DNA of 64,000 nt from Maribacter algicola (GCF_003933245.1 NZ_QUSX01000002.1:930001-994000); one strand, 5' to 3'. Shown: positions 27,297 to 35,835, counted from the stretch's first letter. Notes: a model not told the origin generated them from the letters alone. Program-made: numbers and translations.

Positions 27297-28036
27297 TTTT
27301 TTAAGGCTATGTGGTGTTTTGGTAATTCCTTCGAAATATACGTTAATATTTGCAAAGCTTCCGGGGTGTCCCCATGTATGCAATAGGTATCTGCCTTTAT
27401 CCCATTAAATGTATTGGCTACTGTCCTGACCTTATGCTCCGTAACCATATGAAGCACATGTTCCAGTACCTCAACCGGTTTTGTAATAAGTGCGTTTGGA
27501 AGTGACCTTGACACCAGGCTTAGATCTTCATTATAATTTCTATCAGCAAAAGCCTCTACCATTATTTTAAACCCTTGCTTTAATGCCAATCTTTCAATAA
27601 CCGAATTAAAAGGTACAAACAAATTCAATTTGTTTTTATACGGCTCAATAGTTTCTAAAAACAATTGTGCCAATTCCTCATTTTTGGCCAAATCATTATA
27701 TAGCGCTCCATGGGGTTTTATATGCCCAAGTGCAACAACTTCTCCCGAACATATGAACTCTAATGCACCTATCTGTGAGGCGATACTTTGGGACAATTCC
27801 GTAGCATCCATAGAAAGGGATTTTCGGCCAAAATTCTCTTTATCCGGATACGAGGGATGTGCCCCGATACCTACGCCATACCTCTTGGCCAAGCGCACGG
27901 TAGTTATCATGGAATCCCGATCACCGGTATGACCCCCACAGGCAATGTTGCAACTGGAAATATAAGGAAACAATTGGGCCTCGTTCGCAACTCCCTCACC
28001 TACATCACAATTGATATCAATAGAATATATCTTCAT
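27293..28036 (-). CDS. pxpA: 5-oxoprolinase subunit PxpA (LamB/YcsF family)
   Basis: 247 residues. Signature start IDINCDVGEG and the block SSCNIACGGHTGDRDSM, then GIGAHPSYPDKENFGR and GHIKPHGALYND. This is a deacetylase-like TIM-barrel subunit with His/Asp residues (GHTGD, AHPSYPD, KPHGALYN) lining the site, proposed to hydrolyse the phosphorylated intermediate. The stop of the upstream NRAMP-like gene overlaps its start by one base at 28036, so all four genes form a tight operon. Confidence 0.92.
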   Translation of the reverse strand: MKIYSIDINCDVGEGVANEAQLFPYISSCNIACGGHTGDRDSMITTVRLAKRYGVGIGAHPSYPDKENFGRKSLSMDATELSQSIASQIGALEFICSGEVVALGHIKPHGALYNDLAKNEELAQLFLETIEPYKNKLNLFVPFNSVIERLALKQGFKIMVEAFADRNYNEDLSLVSRSLPNALITKPVEVLEHVLHMVTEHKVRTVANTFNGIKADTYCIHGDTPEALQILTYISKELPKHHIALKK

Positions 28037-29268
28037 TATAGCACTTCCAAAACCTTTAAAATACTCTTTATCCCTAAGAATACAGCCAAAATAACAATGG
28101 AAATCCCCATTAGGTTTTGAAGGGCGGTATTCCTATTATCTCCCATCAAGGTACTTCTATTGACCACCCATAACAGAAAAATGGCAATTACGGGCAGCAG
28201 GATTCCGTTGGCAATTTGCGCAAATTTGATTACTTCAATAGGTTTGATATCAAAGGAAAGAAAAAATACGCCCAAGCCCAAAATGACCATCCAAACCATT
28301 CTAAACTTGGCGTCTTTTAGTCCGTTCTTCCAACCAAAACAATTGGCGGCCACATAGGCCGCGGCCAAGGGTGCCGTTATGGCCGATGTCACCCCAGCGG
28401 CAAAAAGACCCATGCCCATGAAGTATCGGGCACTTGTTCCATACAGGGGTTCCAAGGCCTTGGCCATGTCCATCACGTTATGGACCTCCTTCAAATCTAC
28501 CGATGCCGCGGCTACAATAATGCACATGGAAACGATTCCTCCCAATAGTATGGATACGTAGGTATCGCGCTTCGCTAGGTTCAAATCTTTTTTAGACTTC
28601 CATTTCTCACTTACCAAGGAGGCGTGTAAAAAGAGATTGTATGGTACTACGGTAGTGCCTACCAAGGCAATTACGGTGAGGATATTTTCATTGTCCACCT
28701 TTGGAATAAAGAGTCCTTGCAATACCATCATCATATTAGGCTTTGTGAGTAGGGCGGTGATTACAAAGGAAAGGCTCATAAGAATTACCAAGGAGATAAA
28801 GACCTTTTCCAAAACCTTATAATTACCAATATATAAAAGGATGAAGGCCAGAAAACCGATTATAACAGGATAGTATCCTGCCTGGGAAATCCCGAACAAT
28901 GCCTCCAGACCCAAGGCACCGCCTCCAATGTTTCCCGCTTCATAGGCAGCATTGCCAATGACAATGGCCGAAAGGATAATCCCAACCACCATCATTCTAA
29001 CATATTTATGGGCCAATTCCTGCTTGATTACTTCTGCCAATCCCTTTTGGGTGATGATGCCCAATCTGGCCGACATTTCCTGCAATACCATGGTTGCCAA
29101 AACCGAAAGCAACATGGCCCACAAGAGGGCATATCCAAATGAAACCCCGGCCAACGTACAGGCGGTTACCGTTCCCGGACCAATGAAGGCGGCCGCGACG
29201 AGGACTCCAGGACCCATTTTTTTAAACATACGGTAAAAAAATTTCGGTTTTGCTAAAGATAGCTTCAA
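28036..29268 (-). CDS. Divergent NRAMP-fold transporter linked to 5-oxoprolinase
   Basis: 410 residues, about 11 membrane segments, NRAMP/LeuT-type fold. The metal-binding residues of true NRAMPs are changed: transmembrane helix 1 reads G30-P-G-T33 where manganese/iron carriers have DPGN, and helix 6 reads V208-P-Y210 where they have MPH. So a divalent metal substrate is doubtful. It heads the operon with pxpABC; a similar neighbour (YcsG next to YcsF) is known in Bacillus. The context suggests import of 5-oxoproline or a related acid, which is inference. Databases will probably name it a divalent metal transporter. Confidence 0.82.
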   Translation of the reverse strand: MKLSLAKPKFFYRMFKKMGPGVLVAAAFIGPGTVTACTLAGVSFGYALLWAMLLSVLATMVLQEMSARLGIITQKGLAEVIKQELAHKYVRMMVVGIILSAIVIGNAAYEAGNIGGGALGLEALFGISQAGYYPVIIGFLAFILLYIGNYKVLEKVFISLVILMSLSFVITALLTKPNMMMVLQGLFIPKVDNENILTVIALVGTTVVPYNLFLHASLVSEKWKSKKDLNLAKRDTYVSILLGGIVSMCIIVAAASVDLKEVHNVMDMAKALEPLYGTSARYFMGMGLFAAGVTSAITAPLAAAYVAANCFGWKNGLKDAKFRMVWMVILGLGVFFLSFDIKPIEVIKFAQIANGILLPVIAIFLLWVVNRSTLMGDNRNTALQNLMGISIVILAVFLGIKSILKVLEVL

Positions 29269-29450
29269 TTATCCTAAAAATCTCCCTTTAAAAAAATAGT
29301 AGTTCACAACAATTTTAACATTTCAAAATGCCGTTTATCTAAAAAAATGTCATTCGTCTAAAATCCGGATGTCATACATCGATTGTTGATACTAAACCTA
29401 AAAATTCATTGTTATTATTACCCCAAACCTAAATAAACTTAACCTACTTA

Positions 29451-29897
29451 ATGACTTGCTTAGAATGTAACAAAGAGCTTGGATATCTTGATCACAAGAG
29501 TGCCATAGAGAGCGTGGGCGTGGAGTTATGCTCCCATCATCAGGAACTGATAAAGGTGTTGATCCAACGGAACAATACGCCCTTGGAAGCTATTCAATTA
29601 TACTATGGCCTCAAAGAGGCAGGTGTACAGGGAATGCTTGAATGGTGGGATGGTAAGAAATCAGTCGATATTGCCATCTCCCGTGTAAAATTGAACATTG
29701 AAATAGACTGCGGATATGATAAAATGACGGAGGAACAGGCCATCAACAATTTGGAAGAGGCCATGCATTCCTTTAAAAATGGCTTTACCACCATACGCAT
29801 ACCCCATATCTTGGTGCGTTACTATTTGAACGAAACCATCAAGAACATTATGGGAATCATGGAAGGACTAAAGGCAAACATAAAAGTAATCAACTAA
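29451..29897 (+). CDS. Hypothetical protein with an N-terminal zinc-binding-like knuckle
   Basis: 148 residues, not assigned to a known family. The N-terminus has CLEC (C3, C6) and, about 20 residues on, LCSHH (C27, H29, H30), enough for one zinc site. The middle carries a helix with VDIAISRVKLNIEID, a spacing that faintly recalls the D..E-x-D core of Vsr/DUF559-type nuclease folds, but the lysine-containing end is replaced by CGYDK, so catalysis is unproven. The C-terminus is helical (IRIPHILVRYYLNETIKNIMGI). No signal peptide. 11 bases before the next membrane-protein gene, probably one transcript. Confidence 0.6.
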   Translation: MTCLECNKELGYLDHKSAIESVGVELCSHHQELIKVLIQRNNTPLEAIQLYYGLKEAGVQGMLEWWDGKKSVDIAISRVKLNIEIDCGYDKMTEEQAINNLEEAMHSFKNGFTTIRIPHILVRYYLNETIKNIMGIMEGLKANIKVIN

Positions 29898-29908
29898 AAA
29901 ACTTCGTT

Positions 29909-30472
29909 ATGAGCACACCCAACAAAACCTTAAAAACTCCGCTTAGAGTGGCCTTGGCCTGTTTAATCGTTGGAATGCTATCGCGTATTGTCAATTGGCC
30001 CTACGCCGGAGGTATTATTTTTGTCTCCTTTTTCGCAATTTTGATACTCTACGCTATTCGGTTTTCCAGAAAGAATCCAAAAAAATCGGTAGATTATATC
30101 AAAATGGTACTTGTCCTTTTTTGGACTACCAACGGGCTGCTCCGTATTCTGGATTTTCCTAACACGGTCATCTTTCAGATAGGCACGGCACTCTGTTTTA
30201 TTGTATGGTTCGCCATGGAAGGAACGGCCTATTTTATGGATCAAGACCGAAAATCGACAAACACCATTCTTGAGATCGGATGGAATTTTGCCATGGTCGT
30301 TGGGGTTCTGACCATCATTGCCGGTGGACTGATGCAACTTTTAAAATGGGAATTCGCCATCCCCACCCTTACGACTGGACTCACCATCGTGACCGCTTAT
30401 ATTCTCAAGGATATCTTTAATTCCGAAAAGAAGGAGAAAAAGGACAACAACAACGAGGAATTTCAGTTGTAG
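29909..30472 (+). CDS. Integral membrane protein, unknown function
   Basis: 187 residues with about five hydrophobic segments (roughly 13-30, 35-52, 68-80, 93-112, 126-170) and a charged tail (SEKKEKKDNNNEEF). The MLSRIVNWPYAGGI stretch is reminiscent of GldL-type gliding proteins, but the length and the rest do not support naming it. Co-directional with the preceding small protein (11-base gap). No transporter or enzyme motif seen. Confidence 0.6.
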   Translation: MSTPNKTLKTPLRVALACLIVGMLSRIVNWPYAGGIIFVSFFAILILYAIRFSRKNPKKSVDYIKMVLVLFWTTNGLLRILDFPNTVIFQIGTALCFIVWFAMEGTAYFMDQDRKSTNTILEIGWNFAMVVGVLTIIAGGLMQLLKWEFAIPTLTTGLTIVTAYILKDIFNSEKKEKKDNNNEEFQL

Positions 30473-30581
30473 CTGAAAACCTACAAACAACTATTCTTTT
30501 ATAAAAACCCCTTTTTTAAGTCGCTTTGGAACTAGAAATCATTGGCGATTGAAATTGTAGGTTAACCTTCATTAATTTATT

Positions 30582-30594
30582 CTCGATTATCGAG
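30582..30594. promoter_or_regulatory. Short palindrome before the aminotransferase gene
   Basis: CTCGAT-T-ATCGAG is a perfect 6-1-6 palindrome 42 bases before the ATG at 30637, in an A+T-rich stretch where a promoter is expected. It could be an operator for a dimeric repressor. No matching second copy was found nearby. Confidence 0.35.
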
Positions 30595-30636
30595 TAACCC
30601 CATCTTTTTGTACCTTTTAGGAAAAATCCAAAAGGT

Positions 30637-31755
30637 ATGAATCACATAGACAGAAGAAACTGGCTAAAGACCTTTGCCCTTGGCGGAGGACTAACTATGT
30701 TGGGCGGTGCCAACACCTTGGCATTTGCAAACCCTACAAGTAAACCTAGCAATGCTTTGTTGGATGTTGCCAAGCTGAACAGCAACGAAAACCCCTTTGG
30801 CCCTTCCCCAAAAGTTAGGGCGGCCATAACCGCTGCTTTTGATAACGCCTGTCGGTATCCCTCCATGGTCTTTAGGCCACTATTGGAAAAAATTGCGGAG
30901 ACCGAGGGTGTTTCCACGGACCATATCGTAGTAACCGGTGGTTCTACGGAAGGACTCAAGGCCGTGGGTCTTACCTACGGACTCAACGGAGGGGAACTTA
31001 TCGCTGCCGACCCTACCTTCCAGTCCATGATGACCTATGCCGAAAACTTTGGCGCCTATGTACACCGGGTTCCCGTGGACGAGAACATGCAGCACGATTT
31101 GAAGGAGATGGAAAACCGAATCAACGGTAAGACCCGACTCATTTTTATCTGTAACCCCAACAATCCTACCGGAACCCTATTGGATAAAAACGACCTGAAA
31201 TCCTTTTGTGAACGCACTAGTGAAACAGCTATGGTCTTTAGCGATGAGGCCTATTATGATTTTATCACCGAACCGGATTACCCTTCCATGGTGACCTTGG
31301 TTAAGGAGGGCAAGAACGTCATCGTTTCCAAGACCTTTTCCAAGGTTTACGGACTTGCGGGTATGCGAATCGGGTATTTGGTAGCCCGCCCGGATATTGC
31401 AAAGCGATTACAAAAAAGCGTGATGGCCATGACCAATGTGCTGGCCATTGAAGCCGCAAAGCATGCCTTGGACGACGATGAATTTTACAAATTTAGCGTT
31501 GCTAAAAACATGGAGGGCAAACAGGCCATTTACAAAACCTTGGATGATTTGGAATTGTCCTATATAAAATCACACACCAATTTTGTCTTCTTTAAAACCG
31601 GTAGGCCCATCCGAGAGATGATGGCCGCTATGGAAAAAGAAAATGTATTGATCGGAAGGCCCTTCCCCCCATTTAATGAATGGGCCCGTATCAGCACCGG
31701 CACCATGGAAGATATGACGGCTTTTGATAAAGGGCTTAAGAGGGTGATGGGGTAA
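30637..31755 (+). CDS. Tat-exported PLP-dependent aminotransferase (HisC-like)
   Basis: 372 residues. A twin-arginine signal is present: DRRNWLKTFALGGGLTMLGG (R6, R7) followed by a hydrophobic core and an A-x-A site near 31. The mature part is a fold-type I aminotransferase of the histidinol-phosphate group: LNSNENPFGPSP, the PLP lysine near K236 in SKTFSKVYGLAGMRIGYL, and IRPFPPFNEWARIS-like C-terminal Arg. Export of a folded PLP enzyme through Tat places it in the periplasm. It is not near his genes, so histidine synthesis is unlikely; the substrate is unknown. Confidence 0.85.
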   Translation: MNHIDRRNWLKTFALGGGLTMLGGANTLAFANPTSKPSNALLDVAKLNSNENPFGPSPKVRAAITAAFDNACRYPSMVFRPLLEKIAETEGVSTDHIVVTGGSTEGLKAVGLTYGLNGGELIAADPTFQSMMTYAENFGAYVHRVPVDENMQHDLKEMENRINGKTRLIFICNPNNPTGTLLDKNDLKSFCERTSETAMVFSDEAYYDFITEPDYPSMVTLVKEGKNVIVSKTFSKVYGLAGMRIGYLVARPDIAKRLQKSVMAMTNVLAIEAAKHALDDDEFYKFSVAKNMEGKQAIYKTLDDLELSYIKSHTNFVFFKTGRPIREMMAAMEKENVLIGRPFPPFNEWARISTGTMEDMTAFDKGLKRVMG

Positions 31756-31796
31756 GTTTCAAATTTTCTTGAATTTGAAGTTTCCTTCATTATAGA

Positions 31797-31833
31797 ACTG
31801 ACTCTGGCCACCAGGTGCAAACTGGCGGTAGCG
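31797..31833 (+). repeat. 37-base dispersed repeat, copy 1
   Basis: Matches the segment at 33051-33087 at 31 of 37 positions, same orientation, with ACTGACT and GGCCNCCAG..AACTGGC cores. Contains a CCAG..CTGG stem. The two copies flank the DUF4440-type and DUF6526-type genes. Confidence 0.6.
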
Positions 31834-31870
31834 TGGGAAACTGCTAATAGATACTAAAATTAAACCACAT

Positions 31871-32410
31871 ATGAAAAAAAATCAACTATTTCTTAGCCTA
31901 GTGCTTATGCTAAGTGTTGCTACCACCTATTCAAATAGCACTGACCATACTTTGGTGGGTATGATGAAAATTTCCAACGATTCACTGAGAATCGCGGAAT
32001 TGGATTCCTTTTGGACCGAGGTTTCCAGAACCGTACGGGAAGGTGATTTTGAAGGTTATAAAGCCACGTATCATGAGGATGCCGTTGTTGTATTCACTAC
32101 CCGTGAAAACAAATCATCTATTTCTATTACAAAAGCGCTTTCAAATTGGAAGCAAGATTTCATTGACACCAAGGCGGGAAAAACAAAGAATACGGTGGAA
32201 TTCCGTTTTTCACAGCGTGTGGGTGATGAAAACACGGCGCATGAAACAGGAATTTTTGGTTTCCAATCCAATGATGGTAGTGGCAAAACAGCTCCAAAAC
32301 AATTCGTGCACTTTGAAGCCCTACTCGTTAAAAACGATAATGGTTGGCTCATGGTCATGGAATACCAAAAATCCAAGGCCACCGAAGAAGAGTGGGCATT
32401 GTTGGAATAA
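31871..32410 (+). CDS. Secreted DUF4440/SnoaL-like (NTF2-fold) protein
   Basis: 179 residues with a signal peptide (MKKNQLFLSLVLMLSVATTYS). The body has the cone-shaped NTF2-fold pattern of the SnoaL/DUF4440 group: helix ELDSFWTEVSRTVREGDFEGYKATYHEDAVVV, then strands FRFSQRVGDENTAHETGIFGF and LLVKNDNGWLMVMEYQK. Ligand-binding or enzyme role unknown. Exported to the periplasm by signal-sequence inference. It stands alone between two dispersed repeats with the next gene. Confidence 0.72.
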   Translation: MKKNQLFLSLVLMLSVATTYSNSTDHTLVGMMKISNDSLRIAELDSFWTEVSRTVREGDFEGYKATYHEDAVVVFTTRENKSSISITKALSNWKQDFIDTKAGKTKNTVEFRFSQRVGDENTAHETGIFGFQSNDGSGKTAPKQFVHFEALLVKNDNGWLMVMEYQKSKATEEEWALLE

Positions 32411-32522
32411 TGCCCCAAATGGCACTTATCGCAATTTAATGCTCGATGGAAGAACCAACACTAGTTACAAAAACGCAAAAGCTTGGTTGCTAAATTTGAA
32501 CATCCTTAAATCAAACTAAAAA

Positions 32523-32951
32523 ATGAAAGAACAGAATTTTAAAAATCATGGTAAACTTGTAAAAGGGTTCCATGGACTCTTGTTTCTAGCTATGCTAGCC
32601 TTATTATTTGGGGCTATAAGCAATCTTATTCACACCAGTAGGGACAACCTTTATGTAGCATCTTTAGTAGTGCTTATCGCTGTTATATTTTTAATTATGG
32701 CATGGTATGTACGTAGTTTTCCCTTAAAAGCACAGGATAGGGCCATAAAAGCTGAAGAAAATTTGAGGTATTATGTACTCACGGGCAAATTATTCCCAAG
32801 AGAACTGACAGTATCCCAAATTATAGCGTTACGTTTTGCAAGCGATGCCGAGTTCTTACCCTTAGTAGAAAAAGCTTTAAATGAAAACTTGACCAATAAA
32901 GAAATTAAAAAACGCATAAAAAATTGGCGGGCAGATAATTACAGGGTTTAA
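32523..32951 (+). CDS. DUF6526-type small membrane protein
   Basis: 142 residues. Two membrane segments (about 15-35 and 43-62) and a cytoplasmic helical tail rich in E/K. The run KAQDRAIKAEENLRYYVLTGKLFPRELTVSQIIALRFASDAEF is, from memory, typical of the DUF6526 family widespread in Bacteroidota. Function unknown. Confidence 0.75.
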   Translation: MKEQNFKNHGKLVKGFHGLLFLAMLALLFGAISNLIHTSRDNLYVASLVVLIAVIFLIMAWYVRSFPLKAQDRAIKAEENLRYYVLTGKLFPRELTVSQIIALRFASDAEFLPLVEKALNENLTNKEIKKRIKNWRADNYRV

Positions 32952-33020
32952 ACGGTGAATATCATCATGTAGAAACCAAGCTGTTATTTGAATGGCGTAT
33001 GCCACTTACTGTTGACGGCA

Positions 33021-33038
33021 CGAGCAGAAAGATGCTCG
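33021..33038. repeat. REP-like hairpin
   Basis: CGAGCA (33021-33026) and TGCTCG (33033-33038) form a 6-bp stem extendable by flanking GC pairs, with loop GAAAGA. Lies just before the second 37-base repeat copy and is probably part of the same dispersed element. Confidence 0.5.
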
Positions 33039-33050
33039 CGCTAGCTGGGG

Positions 33051-33087
33051 ACTGACTGTGGCCTCCAGTTAAAAACTGGCAGTAGCG
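33051..33087 (+). repeat. 37-base dispersed repeat, copy 2
   Basis: Copy of the segment at 31797-31833 (31 of 37 identical). Here the core CCAGTT-AAA-AACTGG is a perfect hairpin. Surrounding sequence (33001-33060) holds another hairpin, so the full repeat unit is probably longer than 37 bases. Confidence 0.6.
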
Positions 33088-33180
33088 AGGATTGCTTCGA
33101 AGTTGTAAACCAGGAAGGGCAAGATTTTTATTTAAAAATCATTTTGAACCTTCTATAATGCAAACAAATAATATCAATTT

Positions 33181-33660
33181 ATGGATTGGCAAATAATCGA
33201 AAAATCATTACTTAATAGTGTTTGGGGTGTAATTTTACTTGGTGCTTTGGGTAGTTTCTTATTTTGGGGTATCTTAAATTTAGTAGGGAGAGCAAATAAA
33301 GGTGTAAAGAATTTGTGGATTTTTTACAGGGAAGGCAGAGAAAAACTTTTTTTTAAATTAAAAGAAAATGATTTGAGATTTGAATATTTTAAATACACAT
33401 CAAGCCGATTTAGAATTCATTTTGTAACAATCCCAGTTTTGATGGTTCTTAATTATGTAATCGCTATTTTTCTTGATTTGTTCAATAAGCAGGAGGCTTT
33501 TTTATTCGAGGCAAAAGACACCTTTATAGAATATACTAATATGTTTTTGACCATAATCTTTGGGCTTACTGCTTTGATTAACATGTTCAATGACTCTATG
33601 ATTAAAAGAGTATATAAAGCTAAAATTGGAGAACAAACAGAAAATGAAGAAGATTACTAA
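33181..33660 (+). CDS. Small membrane protein, unknown
   Basis: 159 residues with about three membrane segments (13-35, 80-96 and 110-135) and charged ends (KIGEQTENEEDY tail). The sequence is more A+T-rich than its neighbours and the Lys/Asn/Phe-heavy composition suggests it may have been acquired, though no mobility gene is near. Not recognised as any family. Flanked on both sides by intergenic repeats. Confidence 0.55.
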   Translation: MDWQIIEKSLLNSVWGVILLGALGSFLFWGILNLVGRANKGVKNLWIFYREGREKLFFKLKENDLRFEYFKYTSSRFRIHFVTIPVLMVLNYVIAIFLDLFNKQEAFLFEAKDTFIEYTNMFLTIIFGLTALINMFNDSMIKRVYKAKIGEQTENEEDY

Positions 33661-34251
33661 AAAATCTTTTCAAATCCCGATAGCGGAAATGTTTTCGATG
33701 CTATTCATTCCCATTCCTGCCATGAAGTAGTTGAAGCAGTGAAGAATCTCTCAACTTGTGAATAGATACTTCGTTTCACTCAGTATGACAAAAGAGCCCT
33801 TGTAATTTATTCTCTGGTGAAATTCGGCCCTTAAAAGATTGTCTTTGTCATTCTGAACGGAGCTAGGCGAAGTGAAGAATCTATTTTACGCTCTCTACTC
33901 CCAATTACTATAGGTGTTTATTGTAAGTAACCGTTCCTTTAACAGATACTTCGTTTTGCTCCCTATGACAAAAGGAACCGGGCAGAAAATACAGATACTT
34001 CGCTATGCTCAGTATGACAAAAAACCGTTTATTTAGACCCGGAAAATTGTCTTTGTCATTCTGAACGGAGCTAGGGGGCAGTGAAGAATCTGTTGTATTC
34101 TCCATACTCTCAATTCTGACCAAAATTTTTATTGCGAGTAACCGTTTCCATAACGGATACTTCGCTGCGCTCCCTATGACAAAAAGAACCTTGCACACCG
34201 CACATAAAACCAGAAACTAGAAACTTACAACTAGAAACTTAAAACTAAGTA
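33661..34251. other. Repeat-rich intergenic region
   Basis: About 590 bases without a credible gene. It holds two diverged copies of a 140-base unit (33838-33978 and 34046-34190) and further short copies of the same arms, described separately, then ACTAGAAACTTA-type A-rich microrepeats (34207-34247). Both short frames here are interrupted by repeat arms and are not genes. Confidence 0.7.
33838..34190. repeat. Two diverged copies of a palindromic repeat unit
   Basis: Each unit begins with a GTCTTTGTCATTCTGAACGG arm (33841 and 34049), continues to GTGAAGAATCT, and ends with a roughly mirrored arm GATACTTCG...CCCTATGACAAAA (33945 and 34157). Inside each is a shared GTAACCGTT segment (about 33927 and 34137). 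Additional single arms lie at 33733-33749, 33764-33794 and 33993-34022. They are arms of inverted pairs, not CRISPR repeats. Confidence 0.7.
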
Positions 34252-35787
34252 TCACCCCAACCAACCTTCTCTATCCAAACTACGATACTGAATCGCTTCA
34301 GAAATATGGTTGCCGTTGATATCGGTGGCATCATCCAAGTCGGCAATGGTACGGGCCACTTTTAAAATGCGGTCATAAGCACGGGCAGAAAGATTGAGTC
34401 GCTCCATGGCGTTTTTCAACAAGGATTTTGAAGCCTCATCCAATTTGCAGAACTCGCGAATCTGTTTTGTGTTCATCTGCGCATTGTAATGCACGTTTTC
34501 TAACTCTTGGAATCGTTCGGTCTGTAGTTCCCTTGCAGCCGTAACCCGTTTACGGATTTCCACACTGCTCTCCCCTTTACGGTCCTCGGAGAGCTTTTCA
34601 AAGGGTACGGGGGTCACTTCAATATGGATATCGATTCGGTCCAACAAGGGTCCGGAAATCTTGCTCAGATAACGTTGCATTTCTGCGGGGGAAGAAGTTA
34701 CGGGAGCATCAGGATCGTTGAAATACCCACCCGGACTGGGGTTCATACTGGCTACCAACATAAAACTACTGGGATAGGTTACTGTGAATTTCGCCCGGGA
34801 AATGGTCACTTCCCTGTCCTCCAACGGCTGACGCATTACTTCCAAAACGCCGCGTTTGAATTCCGGCAGTTCGTCCAAAAATAAAACCCCGTTGTGGGAA
34901 AGCGAAATCTCCCCAGGTTGTGGGTAGGCCCCACCCCCTACCAAGGCAACATCTGAAATCGTGTGATGTGGACTTCGAAATGGGCGTTGGCTCATAAGAC
35001 CCATGTTCTTAATCTTCCCCACCACACTATGGATTTTGGTCGTTTCCAAGGCTTCGTGCAGGGTCATTGGCGGTAAAATGGAAGGCAATCGTTTGGCCAA
35101 CATAGTCTTTCCCGCACCCGGAGGCCCAATTAAAATGATATTGTGTCCGCCCGCAGCGGCGATTTCCATACAGCGCTTGATACTTTCCTGACCCTTGACA
35201 TCGGAAAAATCGAATTCAGGAAAATCCAAACTTTTGTAAAACTCCTCCCGCGTATCAATGATGGTCTGCTCAAGCGGTGTACCCTTATCAAAAAAGTCCA
35301 TGACCTGTTTGATGTTATCGACTCCAAATACTTTTAGATTTCCAACAATAGCAGCTTCTTTGGCATTTTCGGCAGGAAGGATAAAACCTTCAAAACCCTC
35401 TTCCTGGGCCTTTATGGCAATGGGCAAGGCTCCTTTTATGGGCTGTAAACTACCATCCAAGGAAAGCTCGCCCATGATTATATATTTCTCAATGGCTTCG
35501 GACTCTATTTGCCCAGATGCTGCCAAAATCCCCAAGGCCAAAGTAAGGTCGTAGGCGGAGCCCTCTTTACGAAGGTCGGCAGGAGCCATATTGATTGTAA
35601 TCTTTTTTCCGGGAATTTTGTAGCCATTGTTCTGGAGTGCGGCAGCAATCCTATAGTTGCTTTCCTTAATGGCATTATCGGGCAATCCTACCAGATGGTA
35701 GCCAATTCCCTTGTCAATATTTACTTCAACGGTAATGGTAGTGGCCTCCACGCCAAAAACGGCACTGCCATAAACTTTGGTTAGCAT
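34252..35787 (-). CDS. comM: YifB/ComM-family Mg-chelatase-like AAA ATPase
   Basis: 511 residues. N-terminal ChlI/Lon-like domain (MLTKVYGSAVFGVEATTITVEV), AAA+ core with Walker A GPPGAGKTMLAKRLPS (about 220) and Walker B FLDELPEF, and C-terminal Mg-chelatase helicase lid (DRIDIHIEV). In naturally competent bacteria ComM is a branch-migrating helicase that extends integrated DNA; in Bacteroidota that role is not tested. Last gene of the minus-strand run after the plug-like protein (48-base gap). The 3' side is a repeat-rich spacer. Confidence 0.92.
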   Translation of the reverse strand: MLTKVYGSAVFGVEATTITVEVNIDKGIGYHLVGLPDNAIKESNYRIAAALQNNGYKIPGKKITINMAPADLRKEGSAYDLTLALGILAASGQIESEAIEKYIIMGELSLDGSLQPIKGALPIAIKAQEEGFEGFILPAENAKEAAIVGNLKVFGVDNIKQVMDFFDKGTPLEQTIIDTREEFYKSLDFPEFDFSDVKGQESIKRCMEIAAAGGHNIILIGPPGAGKTMLAKRLPSILPPMTLHEALETTKIHSVVGKIKNMGLMSQRPFRSPHHTISDVALVGGGAYPQPGEISLSHNGVLFLDELPEFKRGVLEVMRQPLEDREVTISRAKFTVTYPSSFMLVASMNPSPGGYFNDPDAPVTSSPAEMQRYLSKISGPLLDRIDIHIEVTPVPFEKLSEDRKGESSVEIRKRVTAARELQTERFQELENVHYNAQMNTKQIREFCKLDEASKSLLKNAMERLNLSARAYDRILKVARTIADLDDATDINGNHISEAIQYRSLDREGWLG

Positions 35788-35835
35788 TTAATCTTCGTTT
35801 GTGCTAAAAATAAGGGATTTTGACGAATACTTCCC

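Noticed and set aside
27297..27383. An upstream extension of pxpB
   Set aside because: The extra residues are pxpA sequence in another frame; the ATG at 27296 gives the usual start and a 4-base overlap.
33733..34190. A CRISPR-like array
   Set aside because: The repeats are inverted arms about 140 bases apart with no even spacers and no cas genes.
33908..34198. A 96-residue minus-strand frame in the repeat region
   Set aside because: It is made of repeat arms with no motif, no neighbour and no start region.
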